Assembly: GCA_038373885.1 (NCBI GenBank)
Contig: JAWZYV010019958.1
Span: 62,001 to 126,000, forward strand
Reading direction: 5' to 3'
DNA: 64,000 nt
Source of the DNA: Cheiracanthium punctorium
Lineage: Eukaryota; Arthropoda; Arachnida; Araneae; Cheiracanthiidae
Part shown: in pieces, positions 44,069 through 56,297 of the stretch
Position numbering within the stretch: position 1 is the first letter of the stretch
Layout of the letters: every line of letters begins with the position of its first letter
Notes under the pieces: generated by a model
What the model was told of the DNA's origin: nothing
Database searches by the model: none
The model's input: the letters and a program-made list of their open reading frames with translations, nothing else
Position numbers and translations under genes: made by a program

Positions 44069-44379
44069 CAGTTTCATTCCATATCTACGCAACACACAGG
44101 AAAAGACTCAATAATACATAATGATTACGACTCAAAATCACATTTCTCCAAGATATTTTTAGTGCCAAAGTGTTTAAAAGAACGTCTCGCACGCGCAAAA
44201 AAAAAAAGGCAGATTTATTATTTTTATGCATATTAATTAGGGGTGTATGTCGAAAAAAAAGAACTCTGTTTTTAGTCTTGGTACACACATTGAAATAAAC
44301 GAATAGCCCCAGGGTCTCCAAAAAATTCCAGAGGGTTCTTCCTAAGCTGCTTGACACACTGCCATAAGCGAAAAAGCTG

Positions 44380-44640
44380 TAGCTTATGTGAAAATTTCAG
44401 AAAAAAATTCTTAAACAGGGATCTGAGCTGCAAGATTTTTCGAAGAGTGACACGCTTTGCGAAAATTTCCGATTTTTAAGAATTTTTTTCTAAAAGTTTT
44501 GAAACTGACACAGATGGATCGTTTATTCAGTATGTAGTACTGCTTGTCAAGAGACAGTTTCAAAATTTTGAAGTGCCTGGCATCATTAGTTTATGTGTAC
44601 TTATGTACCAAAATCACATGATTTTTTCGAGTAACACCGT
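44380..44640 (-). repeat. Dispersed repeat, partner of 20330-20640
   Basis: TTCAAAATTTTGAAGTGCC, CAGTATGTAGTACTGCTTG and TTAAGAATTTTTTTCTAAAA match the inverse of the plus-strand copy. An inverted pair of AAAAAAATTCTTA words lies inside. Confidence 0.55.
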
Positions 44641-47504
44641 CTGAGTGACACCAAGGGATGTCAACTTAAGTTTTTGATGACATTTTTGTTTTATACTGGA
44701 TTATATATATATATATTTTTTTTTTCTTATATATGCGAAAAATTTCTTAGTAAATATATATATATATTTACTGGATTACAGATTTTTAAATAAGTCGAAA
44801 GCGAAGGACTACTGCCTTAAAAATTACTTGAAACTTATTTTTTTTTAATTACGCATTTTGTTTTATTTGTCGCAGTTATTTCCATATTTTATCGTGAAAT
44901 GTCTTGGCAACATGTATAATTTTAAAAATTTAACCTCTTAACTTATTTGTTTGTTTGTTTTGTGTCAAGCTTGTGTATTTCTTTTTTCTGCACTGTACTT
45001 GTGTGATATCAATGATAAAAAATTAAGAGGATTGCCCCAATAGTTTAGCATATAGAACAAAAAACAGGGAAAAAATACAAACATATGTATTTCAACTTTT
45101 TTTTTCTTTTGAGAAATAATCATTTAACATAAAGTTAAAAATAAAAGTTAAAGCGCGTTGAAGTTTAATCGAAAAATTTCTTTGTTCACAGAAACAAAAA
45201 TAAAATAGCGCAAATTATATTTTACTTGAATTTCAAATAATTCAGCTGTTTATATAAAAATTCTACATATTTTACTTCATTTATTTTTTCACAAACCCTC
45301 TACAGTTCGCTCATCCGTCAAACTCCGCAAATATTTTTTTCCCGAATTTTATATCACAATTTCAAATGTTAAGTGGCAACAGCTAAAAGGAATAAATAAA
45401 AAAAAAAAGCTTCCGCTTTATTTATCCATCAAGTTTTGAATTGAAAAAGCGTTCTTTCAAAGAGACATTTTCAAAAATGTATATTTTCTTAAATGAATAA
45501 TAAATGAAAACACACAACTTTTTTGTTCGCAGACATTCACAAACTCATTTTTATAAGGAAAAAAATAATTCAGATTTATTACTAATCGAACAAATTAATG
45601 GCAATTGGAGTTTTTACTCTCTTTTCTTTGCCGCCTAATTTTCACTTTTCTGTTTCAAACGCTAATTAATACTCGACATTTGAGTACTCTTTAGTTCTTG
45701 GATTAAAAAAAAAAACTTTTAAATGTCTAGAAAATAATTAATATATAAAAATTGTATTACCAAAGTTGGGAATACTTAATCTATATTTAAAGCGATGCCA
45801 ATTGAAGTCTTCCTCTTCATTTCAAAGTTGGTCGATTTTTTTAAGAGATTTTCTTTAATTCACGTGTTAATTGGGCTTTTAGCTTAATGAGTAGAGGGTT
45901 TTAATGCCTACGTGGGATTTTGTGTGAGGGGGGGGGAGGAAGGGGGGAGAAATGAGAATTATTCATCACTCGTCGGACAATTGTGTTATGTCTCGACGGC
46001 AGTGACATCTGTAGGAGCGAAGTGGATAATAGACGTGATCAAGTGCACAATAAATCATGAATCAGGGTTGGGGATTAAAAAAATATACATGCATTCAAAA
46101 ATTGTTTTAAAAAATAGAAGTGATTACAGAATTTTTTATAAGAAAAAAACTTCAGCTCATTTGTTTAACGTTTCTTTTTTCTTTTATCCACCCCCCTCCC
46201 TCCCCGTCCAAGTATTTGTATTACATTGAAAGCGAGTTCTCTGATTAAGAAGATATATTTGAAGAATGTAATGTGTTTTTAATTCAATTCTTACAAACGG
46301 TTTGAAATACATCATTCAAATAAAAATATTTCATCTTAAAAATATATTTTGCAATTCATAACTCCATTTTTTATACATATTTTTTAACCTTGTTTGCTCT
46401 GATGTAATATATCATTAATAAATTATTCATTTTTCCATTTTTTTCGAGTAAGTTTTTAATTTAAAGTATAATTTATTTTTGTAAACATTAATTTGCTATT
46501 GTTCCAAATTCTCTTTACTTTTGCCTGTGTTTTGAGTTCCTGCAAGTCGCCTTAATGCTTATCATTCATATCTTATTAATCGGATAAAAAACTGATCAAA
46601 GTATTTATGGATATCATTCAGAAAAGTTTTACCTTGGTATTATTCATTGAAGCTATGAAGAATGACAATAACATTTCCATCAGACATGACAAACCTACTG
46701 AAGCAATATACGGTACCTATGAAACAAGTCATATAAAAATTGCTATTTGAACAATATACTTGCCGGTCGGCGCAAGAATTTTAGTGAAATTATTCATTTT
46801 TTCGAGTTATGATGGTGGTAGTTTCACTTAAAATAGGAATGGCTAAATCGTAGCTCATGCATCAAGTTGGGTGCATGCAAGCGCCGATTTGCATCTTTGT
46901 GCCTACTTGTTTTTTCAACGGATTGAAGATTTTTCGAGACATATTTTTGCTTCTGGAAATACCTTATTCCTTATAACTTACAATTCCACGTCAAAAGTAA
47001 GAATCTGTACATTCCAAACTGCATTGTCATAAGAAATCGAACCACCCCTGAACTTCTACCAAATATCTTAAGAATTAATTCTAGAATCCTCAAACATCAG
47101 TTTCATGTTCACGTGCTATTACATTTTCTTTCACAAACTAAAGCCTGTCCAACTCTAACCGCGAACGTTAAAGAGCTAAGAAAAGTGCTTGAGTTGTATG
47201 GAGCAAAAAAAAATTTAATATTTTATTTTTTAGTATCAATTAAAACATTTTTTGTTTCAACATAACATTTATTTAATTATTATTTTTCAGAATTTTCATT
47301 TATATCAATGTGCCCCCTCCAATGAAATTGACTATTTTTACACCAGGGGAGGGGGGGCAGTTGAGAAAATAATTTACAACATTTGAAATAAGAGTCAATT
47401 TTTATTCTTACGGCTTTGGAGAAGTTTGGATGAAAAAATATTTATTCTCCAGACGGATGAAAAAAGATCGAAATTGTTTGTTTATTTGTGTTGTTGTGGC
47501 AATG
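44641..47504. other. Long AT-rich spacer
   Basis: No gene recognised on either strand. TA microsatellites at 44703-44719 and 44753-44769, A/T-runs throughout, G-runs at 45927-45948 and 47345-47356. The 105-codon frame at 45912-46229 starts in a G-run and has no domain. Confidence 0.55.
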
Positions 47505-47600
47505 CTACGCATGGGCGATCTGCCTAAAATGGGAGGTGCCTTCGTTGGAGGACTTTCTAAAGAGTCCTAACGCGTGTTTACGTTACAGATTGAAACTGAA
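47505..47600 (-). repeat. SINE fragment, copy 4 (minus)
   Basis: Inverse reads ACGCGTTAGGACTCTTTAGA, AAGTCCTCC and GGCAGATCGCCC, the SINE body. This accounts for the first half of the 87-codon frame at 47488-47751, which is therefore not a gene. Confidence 0.6.
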
Positions 47601-49289
47601 GGCTGGAGCATACTCGTTGAAATTTTCCCTGCCAAAAATTTTAATAAACAAACAGCGGAATCCCTCCATCAGAAAAGAAAAGGAAAGAAAGAAAAGCCGG
47701 AAATTTGCTAACCTTAATTTTAATGATAAGGCCGAATTTATTTTAATTTAATTCCTGACCAATTTTTATGCAATAGTTAAATTCAACATAGACGTGTGTT
47801 AAAAGGAAAATTCAAACTTTAATATATAATTCATAAGCTATCTGATTATTTGATTATACTTTATCCTAAAAAACAATTTATAAAAGCTCAAAGTATAACC
47901 ATAAGCATTTTCATCGATTATATTTATTTCCTCATAAACTATAAATTAATATATATTACCATATATAAATTAATACATATTGACATATCATATATAATAG
48001 TCCGTGTGGTTTTCAGACATTCACGATAACAACATTATAACAGCAAAATGAATGTAGAAACAAAATTTTTTTTCTAAAATTACGCACACAGAAGTAATAG
48101 ACAAAATGACACGAATCATTTAGTCTACAACGAAGTAATACAAGCTATTTTCATTGTTTTTCTTAAGAAATGAAGTCTTTGTGTCTATACTTGCACTCCC
48201 ACCAAAATGAAATCGCTTGTGAAAATATAATATAAAAGTATTTCTCAATAAATAAAAAATCTGTTTATGGTTAGTTTCTGCCTCTGTCAGCAACTTTGTA
48301 AAGGGCCGCCAAATTTCTAAAACCAAAATCTGTACGTGTGTGCACATAAATGAAAATCTGTAACAGCAGATTGAGTTGAGGTTGTTTAAAAAATATCTTC
48401 ATAATTTTATCTTTATCTTTCCATAAAGTAGGCTTTGAATAATTCTGTTTTGTTTTTTATTTTTGAAAATTTTCATACTTTAAAAATATTTTTGCAAATA
48501 AATTAATTTCAGCGTACGAATTTAAAATTAAATTAAACCCTAAAGATAAATAAATATAATTAAATAGATTATCAAAAACAAGTTGAATAGATGTAAAAGC
48601 TTTACTTCAAATTGCATGGTGTAGTCACTCCTGCCCATTTTATGCATCACTCTGTTTTTTGAGGATAAAGAAAACGGCTTATATTCAGGACTTCTTTAGG
48701 CATACAGCGCCGAGCTTAATCGTTCCACGACCATCAGGCTCTCTCTTGGCTTTTTGAATCGTTTCTCTCCGCTCTTCAATAGTTTTACAATTCTCAATTG
48801 TAAATCGGGAAAAAAGAAAAAAACGACTCCCCAAATACATATAGACCGAGGAATATAACTTATTTACGTCCTTTTTTTCCATATTCTGCCGCAGATCCTT
48901 TCTCTCCGAAATTTCCCCATGCAGGACAGCTGTTATGTAGAAGTGTTTGTTTCATAATGGAATCGCCAAATATGTTCGGCAAAATATCCAAGATTTTAAG
49001 GGGATAAAAAAAAAGGGGTGGGGGGGGACTAGAGAGAGGGGAGCGGGAGAAACTTTTTTACTGTGTATATAGATGGACTTCTTTTTTTTTTTTTTTTTTT
49101 TTTTTTTCTTTCTCTCGCCTTCTTTCTGGAAACCGCTTAATCCAGGAGTCGGGAAGGGAGTGAGCGGACAAGAAATAGCGTGAACGTAAACGATGTTCGA
49201 AATTGAAAACATTTTCTTATGGATAAATCCCGAAGACATCTGCAATTGCACGGTTCTGCAAGATTTGAAGATCGATTGCGAGTTTTGGC
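47601..49289. other. AT-rich spacer
   Basis: No gene seen. Poly-T at 49081-49107 and G-runs at 49018-49028. Minus frames at 48120-48347, 48685-48882 and 48952-49251 have no domains. Confidence 0.5.
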
Positions 49290-50239
49290 GAAGTTTTATA
49301 ACTTTTTCTTTTTGCTGCTGGCGGAAGTGGTTGACCAGATTCCTCGGATTTTGTGACGCGTCAGAGAAGAGCTGTTTTGCAGCTGTTTATATTAAGTCAG
49401 TGACTTCAGACTGTTTGTTTCGTGTTAATCTCCTGACTGCAAAGATTGCAGTTGCTCCATTCAGTCAGGCACAGTCGTTGCCACGACTTGAGTTATGCTC
49501 AGGCTTACTTTTAACTGGTCTGTTGAAGGTGGTTCTGACTCTGACTTCGATTGAAATCTCAGTCAATAACGTGTATGTATGGACTGATTCACTAGTTGCT
49601 ATGGCATGGACTTTATTTGGACCATGTCGATGGCAGTCTCGTAGCAAATAGAGTCTCAAGAATTCACGAAATCATTTCAGCAGCATGATGGAGTTATGTT
49701 CCTGGAATAGAGAATCCAGCAGATTGTGCAACCAGAGGCTATATTCTGTCGGAATTTACAGATAGCAATGTTGAAGCACTGTGGCCAAAGGGACATGAGT
49801 GGTTTTGCGAAGACATAAATTATACTCTTGCATACAGTGATATGGTTTTGGAAAAGAAAAAAAGGAGTTACTATTCAATTGTGTCTTCTGTGAACCTGAT
49901 ATTTCAAAATTTTCCTTATAAATGTATTTTTTCAGACTAATTGCATGGTGCTTAAGATTCAAGAGTAACCGTCTTAAACCCTCCTTGGATCGTTTCATGA
50001 GTCATTTATCTACTGATGAGCTTCATGAGGCAACCACTTTGTTTGTTTGTTAGAATACGGCCAAAAGCCAATGACTTGGTGATCATCAAAGATGACAACT
50101 TGTCACCTGGAAACAGGGTAGAACTGAAACGATCCATCCTGACTCTGGTGGTAAAACCAGAGTTATTTCAGTAAGGACTTACAACATTGATATAATCAAG
50201 ACACCCACTGTGAAATTAACACTTTTCACTCTGGACTGA
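49290..50239 (+). pseudogene. pol: BEL/Pao LTR-retrotransposon pol relic
   Basis: RNase H part: GFCDASEKSCFAAVYIKS (first Asp), LPRLELCSGLLL (Glu) and VYVWTDSLVAMAW (Asp), the signature order of BEL/Pao polyproteins. After a frameshift near 49625: WSYVPGIENPADCATRGYIL SEF. Most of the integrase is deleted. The C-terminal tail follows as PKANDLVIIKDDNLSPGNRV and, after another frameshift, GKTRVISVRTYNIDIIK and LTLFTLD with TGA at 50237. Stops, frameshifts and the deletion make it non-functional. Reverse transcriptase, protease and gag are absent. Confidence 0.85.
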
Positions 50240-50365
50240 GCTTTTAGCAGGCAATATTGGTATACAGACTAATCTATTATGTATTTTGAGACACTTTAAT
50301 ATTCTTATTAACAGGTTTATGAATAGTTTATGTATTTTACTACTTTTGAACCCCTTAGGCTTTCA

Positions 50366-50820
50366 AGGATGGGGGGTCTGTTCAGTTGATTTTCGTTAAT
50401 TTTATTGTTACTAGATGACGCCACTCGTCAACTATCAGCAAAAAAGAAGAAATTTTTGCCCGAAAGTGGGCAATTTATTCAGTGGGTGCAACGTTCTTAC
50501 GTTAGTCAAGCAGGGCCGGCCCAAGGGGGGTGCGAATGTAGGCGATCGCCTAAGGCCCCGCTCCTGGGCCATTTTATTGCTATCTCATAAGACACCATAG
50601 AGAAGAGGCCCCGCTCTTGCGCTTCGCCTGGGGCCCCGCACGCCCCTCGGGCCGTCTCTGAGTCAAGCAAGTATTCTTTTGTGAATCTTCAAATTTTAAC
50701 ATCGGTATCAGTTTTAGGTATTCAGAGGATAATTCTATTAGAGGGTGCAGGTCGCCAAGCGATGAATGTCTTATTGTCACGGCATTAGACTATATAGCAA
50801 CCCTGACGGGCGACACGATG
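50366..50820 (+). mobile_element. Polypurine tract and partial 3' LTR of the BEL/Pao relic
   Basis: AAGGATGGGGGG at 50365-50376 is a polypurine tract 127 bp after the pol stop, followed by TGTTCAGTTGATTTTCG from 50379, where an LTR should start with TG. The LTR is split by the MITE at 50512-50660. Its 3' end and the matching 5' LTR were not found, so the right limit is approximate. Confidence 0.5.
50512..50660 (+). mobile_element. hAT-like MITE in the LTR
   Basis: 149 bp, AGGGCCGGCCCAAGG at the left and CGGGCCGTCTCTG at the right, flanked by the perfect 8-bp duplication AGTCAAGC (50504-50511 and 50661-50668). GC-rich with GGGGCCCCGC words, unlike its surroundings. Confidence 0.8.
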
Positions 50821-51067
50821 TGAGTAGTTTTCTCAGTGGCGGCTCGTGGGATACAGCAAGTACAGCCGGGCTGCACTTGAAATTATCAACACATACTTTA
50901 AAATAATTTATTCTATTAACTTTCTTAAATTCAGATTAGAATTATGGAATTTCTATGATAAATTTCTTAAAAATCTAAAACAAAAAACAACGTGTTGTAG
51001 TAACTGCCGGATCGCTCATTCAGAAAAAAGCCCTTTACCCGCAATTCAACTGTGAGTCTTGGTACAG

Positions 51068-51120
51068 CCGAGGCCTCCGAGAGAGGAGAAAGAATCTTTC
51101 TCCTCTCTCGGAGGCCTCGG
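51068..51120. repeat. Perfect 26-bp-arm hairpin
   Basis: CCGAGGCCTCCGAGAGAGGA plus six more bases is exactly inverted after a single central base. TACAGCC lies on both sides in direct orientation. Perfection suggests a recent origin. Confidence 0.9.
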
Positions 51121-51660
51121 TACAGCCCTCATAGCCGATCAAGAAATTGGCAGCACCGTTGCCAAGGCAACGAGTTTGTAAGCAGTCTCTCCGGCATAGG
51201 GAGTTAGTAGCTAAGTACAGCTGATGAAAGATTTTCAAACGACGGCTGCAGTGAATTCGACTGACTGATTGGCTCGAGAAGTGAGGGAGGGGTACGGAGA
51301 ATATATGTTCGGAAAACTCTCGACTTCATATTGCTGAATTTATCAAGAAGGTAAGCCTGGATAGACGCTTATGAATGGACAATGACCCATCAAAGCAGTA
51401 TTGTGTTTAAGTAAGCAAGAACTGGCATTTAGAGGACATGGCGAGCTAGAAAATTCTTTAAACATGCGAAATTTTTAAGAGCTTTTAAAATTATTGATAT
51501 CTGAATTTAAACAACGCCTTTTTATGAGGACATCACTGACCGATTCGCAAGTTTAAAAGAAAGGAGGATTGATTTGACTTATAAAAAGTTTTTTTTTTTT
51601 TTTTCTTTCCTTCTGAAGTTATCGTTACAAAAGAAAATTCTAAGGAAACTTCGAATCAGA

Positions 51661-51789
51661 CACGGATTAATGCAATTTTGAGGATATGAGCGGCTGGTTG
51701 AAATTTATGTAAATTTTATGGAAGTAAAATAGGATCTCTTGCATTGTTTATGTAATTTCTTTTTCCTCGGTGAGGGCTTAATCCGCCAG
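51661..51789 (+). mobile_element. hAT-like MITE, CAGTGGCGGATTAATGC family, copy 2 (nested)
   Basis: CACGGATTAATGCAA at the left, GCTTAATCCGCCAG at the right. It shares ATTTTATGGAAGTAAAATAG with 13389-13573 but has lost the homopolymer runs. Flanks TTCGAATC and TTCGAATT are a probable 8-bp duplication. Lies inside 50834-51895, hence younger. Confidence 0.65.
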
Positions 51790-52157
51790 TTTTCGAATTC
51801 AGTAACAAAGATTTTCCATTCCTGTGGGGAGGAAGGGGGGGGGGAGCTCTTATGCTTCCGGCTGCACTAACAGTTTTGACCACGGGCCGCCACTGAGTTT
51901 TCTGCTTATTTCTGATAGAAACTTTTGAGAGTTCCCATGCAGTGTTTGTCAGTGGGTGTAGCAGAGTCTATTAATCGGGCTTTCTCATCTTTATTTACAC
52001 AAAACATAAATCATCATCTCAGCTGTTGCACAAAAGTTCTATTATGCAAGCACATAAGATATATATATATATAAACTTTTAACCGTTACGTGCTACCGGG
52101 TTGAAATCTATTCACCTACTTAGCTGGAGAGAAAAACGCTTATAACGTAATTAACTC

Positions 52158-53533
52158 TTAACATTATGCCGTCCGGCGACACCATAGTGGTGTCGTATGT
52201 AAACTATCGCTTAACGGCCGGCCACACCACATTGGTGTAGGAACGTGATACTAGTATTTTCCATTTATTTGATCACTAGACCAGTTTCTGCCGTTTTGCT
52301 AACAGAATTCCAAGGCCAAAAACAGAAGGCACATATGTCCACAAGTATAATAAACGCAATGCTATGAAAATGGACGAAGCTGAATTCATAAATCAGTCTG
52401 ATGCCGCTGTCTGTATAAGTCTGATACTGCCATCTGGCGATAAGAAGTTCAACTAATTCCACTGAATTAATAATAAAATGTTCTCGTAAATTTTATAGTG
52501 AAGTGATTATTTTTTTATATTACAAAACAAAACAATTTATTATAAAGCTTTAAAAATAAAAAAAATAATTTTTAAAGTTATGTACTCAAGATGTAAAATC
52601 CAATTGATAAGTTTTGACGCACGTGCTGTGAAATATGCAAAGAAAATGTTTTTATGTCCGCATATTTAAAAAGTTGTTGTGACAATCCACGAAGTTAATG
52701 CAGCTATTTAAACTGCATTTCAAAGATTTTTATATACATTGTTTTTGTGTCTCATAACATTCCACGTTTCTTTTTTTTTTTCACATGTAAAATTTGGTAG
52801 ATTTTTTTAATTTTAATAATTTCATTCTTCCTGTTCTTTATTACTATTAAATAATTACTTATTAAATAACATGGGAAGTTTAGTTTTCTCATATTTCAGG
52901 ATAATAGCCCAAAAATATGATTTTAATAACTCATTTGTAACCATGAGTATTTTTAGAGTACATAAGGTTGAACAATTTCATTGTTCTACCAAAAAGAGGT
53001 AAACCTTATATTCTATTTCCCTACATTATTTTTAAGAATAATAACCTTTTTTTTTTACAAATTATACATTTATTTTATATTTTAATTAAGTATTATCATT
53101 ACCTTTGTTCATATTTTCCAGAAAAAACAAATATTTTTACTACAGCTGTTGAAAATTTATTCATCTGAGGTATCAGCACAAGTTACAAAATACAATGATA
53201 GTTTGACACTAACTAGCTGGTTTAGTGAATATAAATTTTTACGCTGTCTAAATGCTCTCGACATGCTCAATACGCTGGAAAAGGACATTTCAAACTGAAA
53301 AATAAGTTAAACCACTAATTTAAAAATAAAAATGCAACAGCGCCATCTGTCGACCGAGTCGGCGTTAGGACCGTTTTCGCGGAAGGAATCCCATTGTTGA
53401 TGGTAGTCCGTGTGAGTCTGAGTCCATGACAGAAGGTCAGAAACTAGTCTATTGCACGAAAACCTCTGAGGCCATACAATCCCGGCGCCAAGCGAAGAAA
53501 TTTTTACGAGACATGGGGACGGCAAAGTGTTAA
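52158..53533 (+). mobile_element. TTAA-flanked piggyBac-like element, family C
   Basis: TTAACATTATGCCGTCC at the left, GGGGACGGCAAAGTGTTAA at the right, 1376 bp. Just inside the left end are short symmetric words ACACCATAGTGGTGT and ACACCACATTGGTGT, typical of subterminal transposase-binding repeats. No transposase frame survives. The right part carries GCGCCATCTGTCGACC. Confidence 0.7.
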
Positions 53534-53545
53534 TCATGCATTCAT

Positions 53546-53839
53546 TTAACCGTTTGACTGCTATCCATCAAAATCCTCATACACCCTCCAATAAAAGTAT
53601 TCGAGCAAGAGAGAAATTTCCTATTTTAGATTTGAGAAAAATAATTGAGTTTTTGAAAAACGCACAACTTAATAGAAATATGGAATGTCATATTTATGCA
53701 TAGCCTAACTCATATTCTATGATAACTAATTTTTAATATACGAAACCAACGTAGGAAATTTCTCTCTTGCTCGAATGCTTCTTTTGGAGGGTGTACATTC
53801 CAAAAGCGCAATAGCGCTGCATAGCAGTCAAACGGGTAA
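53546..53839 (+). mobile_element. TTAA-type piggyBac-like fold-back MITE, family D
   Basis: TTAACCGTTTGACTGCTATCC at the left, GCATAGCAGTCAAACGG then GTAA at the right (one TTAA base changed). Inverted homology continues inwards through ACACCCTCCAA, CGAGCAAGAGAGAAATTTCC for about 85 bp. It lies only 12 bp after family C. Confidence 0.75.
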
Positions 53840-54130
53840 GAAATGATCACTAGTCAATTTTCTTACGGGTAGATTTTACCATCCGCTGATAGCGATGGTT
53901 GTTAAGGATTGAATTTGCTTTCCGCAAATACTTAGAGCGCTAGGCTAATTTCCTATCCAAAAGCAGTCAGTTTCCCCGAGTTGCCCTTTGACGTGAACAC
54001 GCCGAACAGTGAAAGTCTAGGAAGATAAACGGAAACTAGTGAGCTTTTATATAAATGCGTAACAATTTGGACGCTTTTTGGTGAATTTATTTTTGTGAAA
54101 AAGAAATTTTGTTCATAAGTAAAGATGTAT
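53840..54130. other. Short spacer
   Basis: Nothing recognised. Confidence 0.4.
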
Positions 54131-54350
54131 GTGGCTCCACCATGGCCAAGTGGTTAAGTCACTTAGATGGAAGGTCCCTGGTTCAGGTACCGTCTGCCGG
54201 CCTAGCCGTTCTGAATTTTTCGTGTAAGTTTTCTAACGGCTCTCCGTTTCTCCGAAAGGCGGCTCCGAAACGGCTCTCTAAAGTTTCTCCGAAACTTACC
54301 GTAAATACGGTTTAAGACCCCTTTAAAAAAAAAACCAAGGGCGGGCAACC
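54131..54350 (+). repeat. tRNA-derived SINE, copy 5 (most complete)
   Basis: Head CACCATGGCCAAGTGGTTAAG (A box TGGCCAAGTGG), B-box region CCTGGTTCAGGTACC, then the body with CTCCGAAACTTACCGTAAAT, ACGGTTTAAGACCCCTTT, an A-run and AAGGGCGGGCAACCCC. A 5' tRNA-like promoter and a body shared with at least five other sites define the family. Confidence 0.7.
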
Positions 54351-54487
54351 CCCTCCTCTTCTTGTGTTGTCCATCTGACGTGAATTTATAAGCGGATTTC
54401 GGGACAAGTACACAAATCCGAAATACCAGTTACACAAACAAGCAAAAAAGATGTATGTCATGGCCATTAAAGAAGGAATGAAATGGA

Positions 54488-56228
54488 AAATTTGAGGTAA
54501 GTGCCTTTGCACACAAAAGTTTAATGAATGTTTTATTCTGTAAGGTTAACCACTGTTATTGTTCTACGGTCGGGTATTTATTTGCATAAAGGTTTTTGTA
54601 TGTTGTGTTGTTGTTTTTTTTGTGAATTGCTGCAAGAATTAGTTGTTATGGAAAAATTTGAATGTTTAAGCTTTCAAGAAAGATGGAGTATTCTGTTTGA
54701 CATATCAATTTGCTTTATACCAATTTACAGAATTCTGGTATGATTTTTAGGTTAAATATGTACCATGAATATTTTTGAGTTATTTGATAGTGAGTTCGTA
54801 TTTTAAACTGCTTTTAGTAGTGTAATCTTTGTAAGTTTTAAAAATATTGACATTACACGGGTGTTGTGTGTGAAATTATTGCTATTGGGGTGGGGGAAGG
54901 TGATCGGTTCATTCTAGTGTATTTCTATTATTTTTAAGTAGTGTTTTTAACATTTTATTGGAAGTTTTACTATATTTAAATTTACTTTTCTGCAGAAATA
55001 CATTTTAGTATTTTGCATGTTCCGAGAATAAACAAAATGTTTTACGTATGCATATTCCAGAGCTCTTTTGCTTGTTAATTTTGTTGTTTATTGCATTTGA
55101 AATATGTACACAAAAATGTTTTTATAAGGTGTTTACATAAGTGTATTTTAGTTTGGGGTTTAATTTTTTTCTTATATAACTATATTTATTTTATGTATGG
55201 CAAGAAAAAAAAAAAGTCGCCAAGGTTAGGCGTTAGAGACGATAAATCAAAAAAAAAAAAAAAAAGTCGCCAACTAAACTTGTTTCTGTTTATCGAATTT
55301 TCCCTATATTCAAATTAAATTAACAAGTTTTTAAATTTTAATAAAATCCTATGTTTTTGTGAGGAGCTTCTGTTCAATTTGTGTAATTACGATGGTTTTA
55401 TTAAACAAGTTTTGGAGAATAATTTTTGTGTTGATTGAGATTTTACACCATCGTTATACAGTCCGCTGTCTCATATTCATGTGAAATCTGTATATGTATG
55501 CAGCATTGAATTGCGTTTCATTAGTGAAAATTCCGCGCAGTTTATTAAAATTAATGTTCATCCCTTTTTTTTTCATTCAAAATCTTAAAATTATGTGATG
55601 GTAAATATTTCTTAATTTCAAACATAGTTTTGATGTACATACAATAACTAAACGAAGAATATAATCGTTTGAAAAGTAAATTTTTAAAAATATGTGAAAT
55701 GATCTCGAACATTTCAATGAATAAAATGCTGCATTTTTTGTAAATCTTTTGTAAAAACGCATTTACTTCTAATTTCTACACTATTTTAAAAACATTTCTT
55801 TCAAAATATTTCAATGCGTACGTTTTTTTTTTTTTTCTTTTTTTTTCACGCATTAATTTTCTGCATGCTATGTAATCTCCTGTATAATATAAACATTGAG
55901 GTCAGATTATTTTTGATTTTACGCTTTTTATTCTTTTTTTATTATAAGAAATAAAAAGAAAGCCTTTCCAGCATGTGTCTGAATGTCCGGCTCCAGCGAT
56001 TGTAGAACAATTTGATTAATTTCGGATGAGAAATAGACCCAGAAAGAGGGGAAGTGTAGAGTACAGGCTAAAAGCGGATAAGAAACAAATGCACTTTTTA
56101 TACATAAACTAAAAGTACTAATTATTAAAGTATAGGTAAAGTATATAGGTAAAGTAGAGGTAATTGCGGTGTGAAACCACCCAATTTCTGCGCTTTCGCT
56201 GCTACTCATTAAAAAAATATGGTTAAAT
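54488..56228. other. AT-rich spacer
   Basis: A consensus-like donor GAG|GTAAGTG occurs at 54496/54497, but no matching exon is evident. The 71-codon frame at 54528-54743 (Cys-rich, CMLCCCFFCELLQE) is not supported by splice or homology cues. Poly-A/T runs around 55205, 55249 and 55823. Confidence 0.5.
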
Positions 56229-56297
56229 GTCCCAACGCTGAAAAAGTGCAGCCGTTGCCCTCGATCCATTTAACTACCAACAGCATGGCCGGTCGAC
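56229..56297 (+). repeat. Fragment of piggyBac-like MITE family A
   Basis: CCCAACGCTGAAAAAGTGCA GCCGTTGCC and TTTAACTACCAACAGCATGG match one palindrome arm of family A, without ends. Confidence 0.6.

Larger units (their letters stand above)
50834..51895 (+). mobile_element. hAT-like element, 1062 bp, perfect 8-bp duplication
   Basis: CAGTGGCGGCTCGTGG at the left and CCACGGGCCGCCACTG at the right are inverted. AGTTTTCT is duplicated at 50826-50833 and 51896-51903. The interior has no recognisable transposase but contains a 53-nt palindrome and a younger nested MITE. GGCTGCACT occurs near both ends. Confidence 0.85.

Noticed and set aside
47488..47751. 87-codon frame
   Set aside because: Its first half is an antisense SINE body.
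52335..52462. Possible exon near TCTGATGCCGCTGTCTGTAT
   Set aside because: No splice signals; lies inside the family C TTAA element.
54528..54743. 71-codon Cys-rich frame after a good splice donor
   Set aside because: It lies on the intron side of the donor and has no acceptor or recognised domain.
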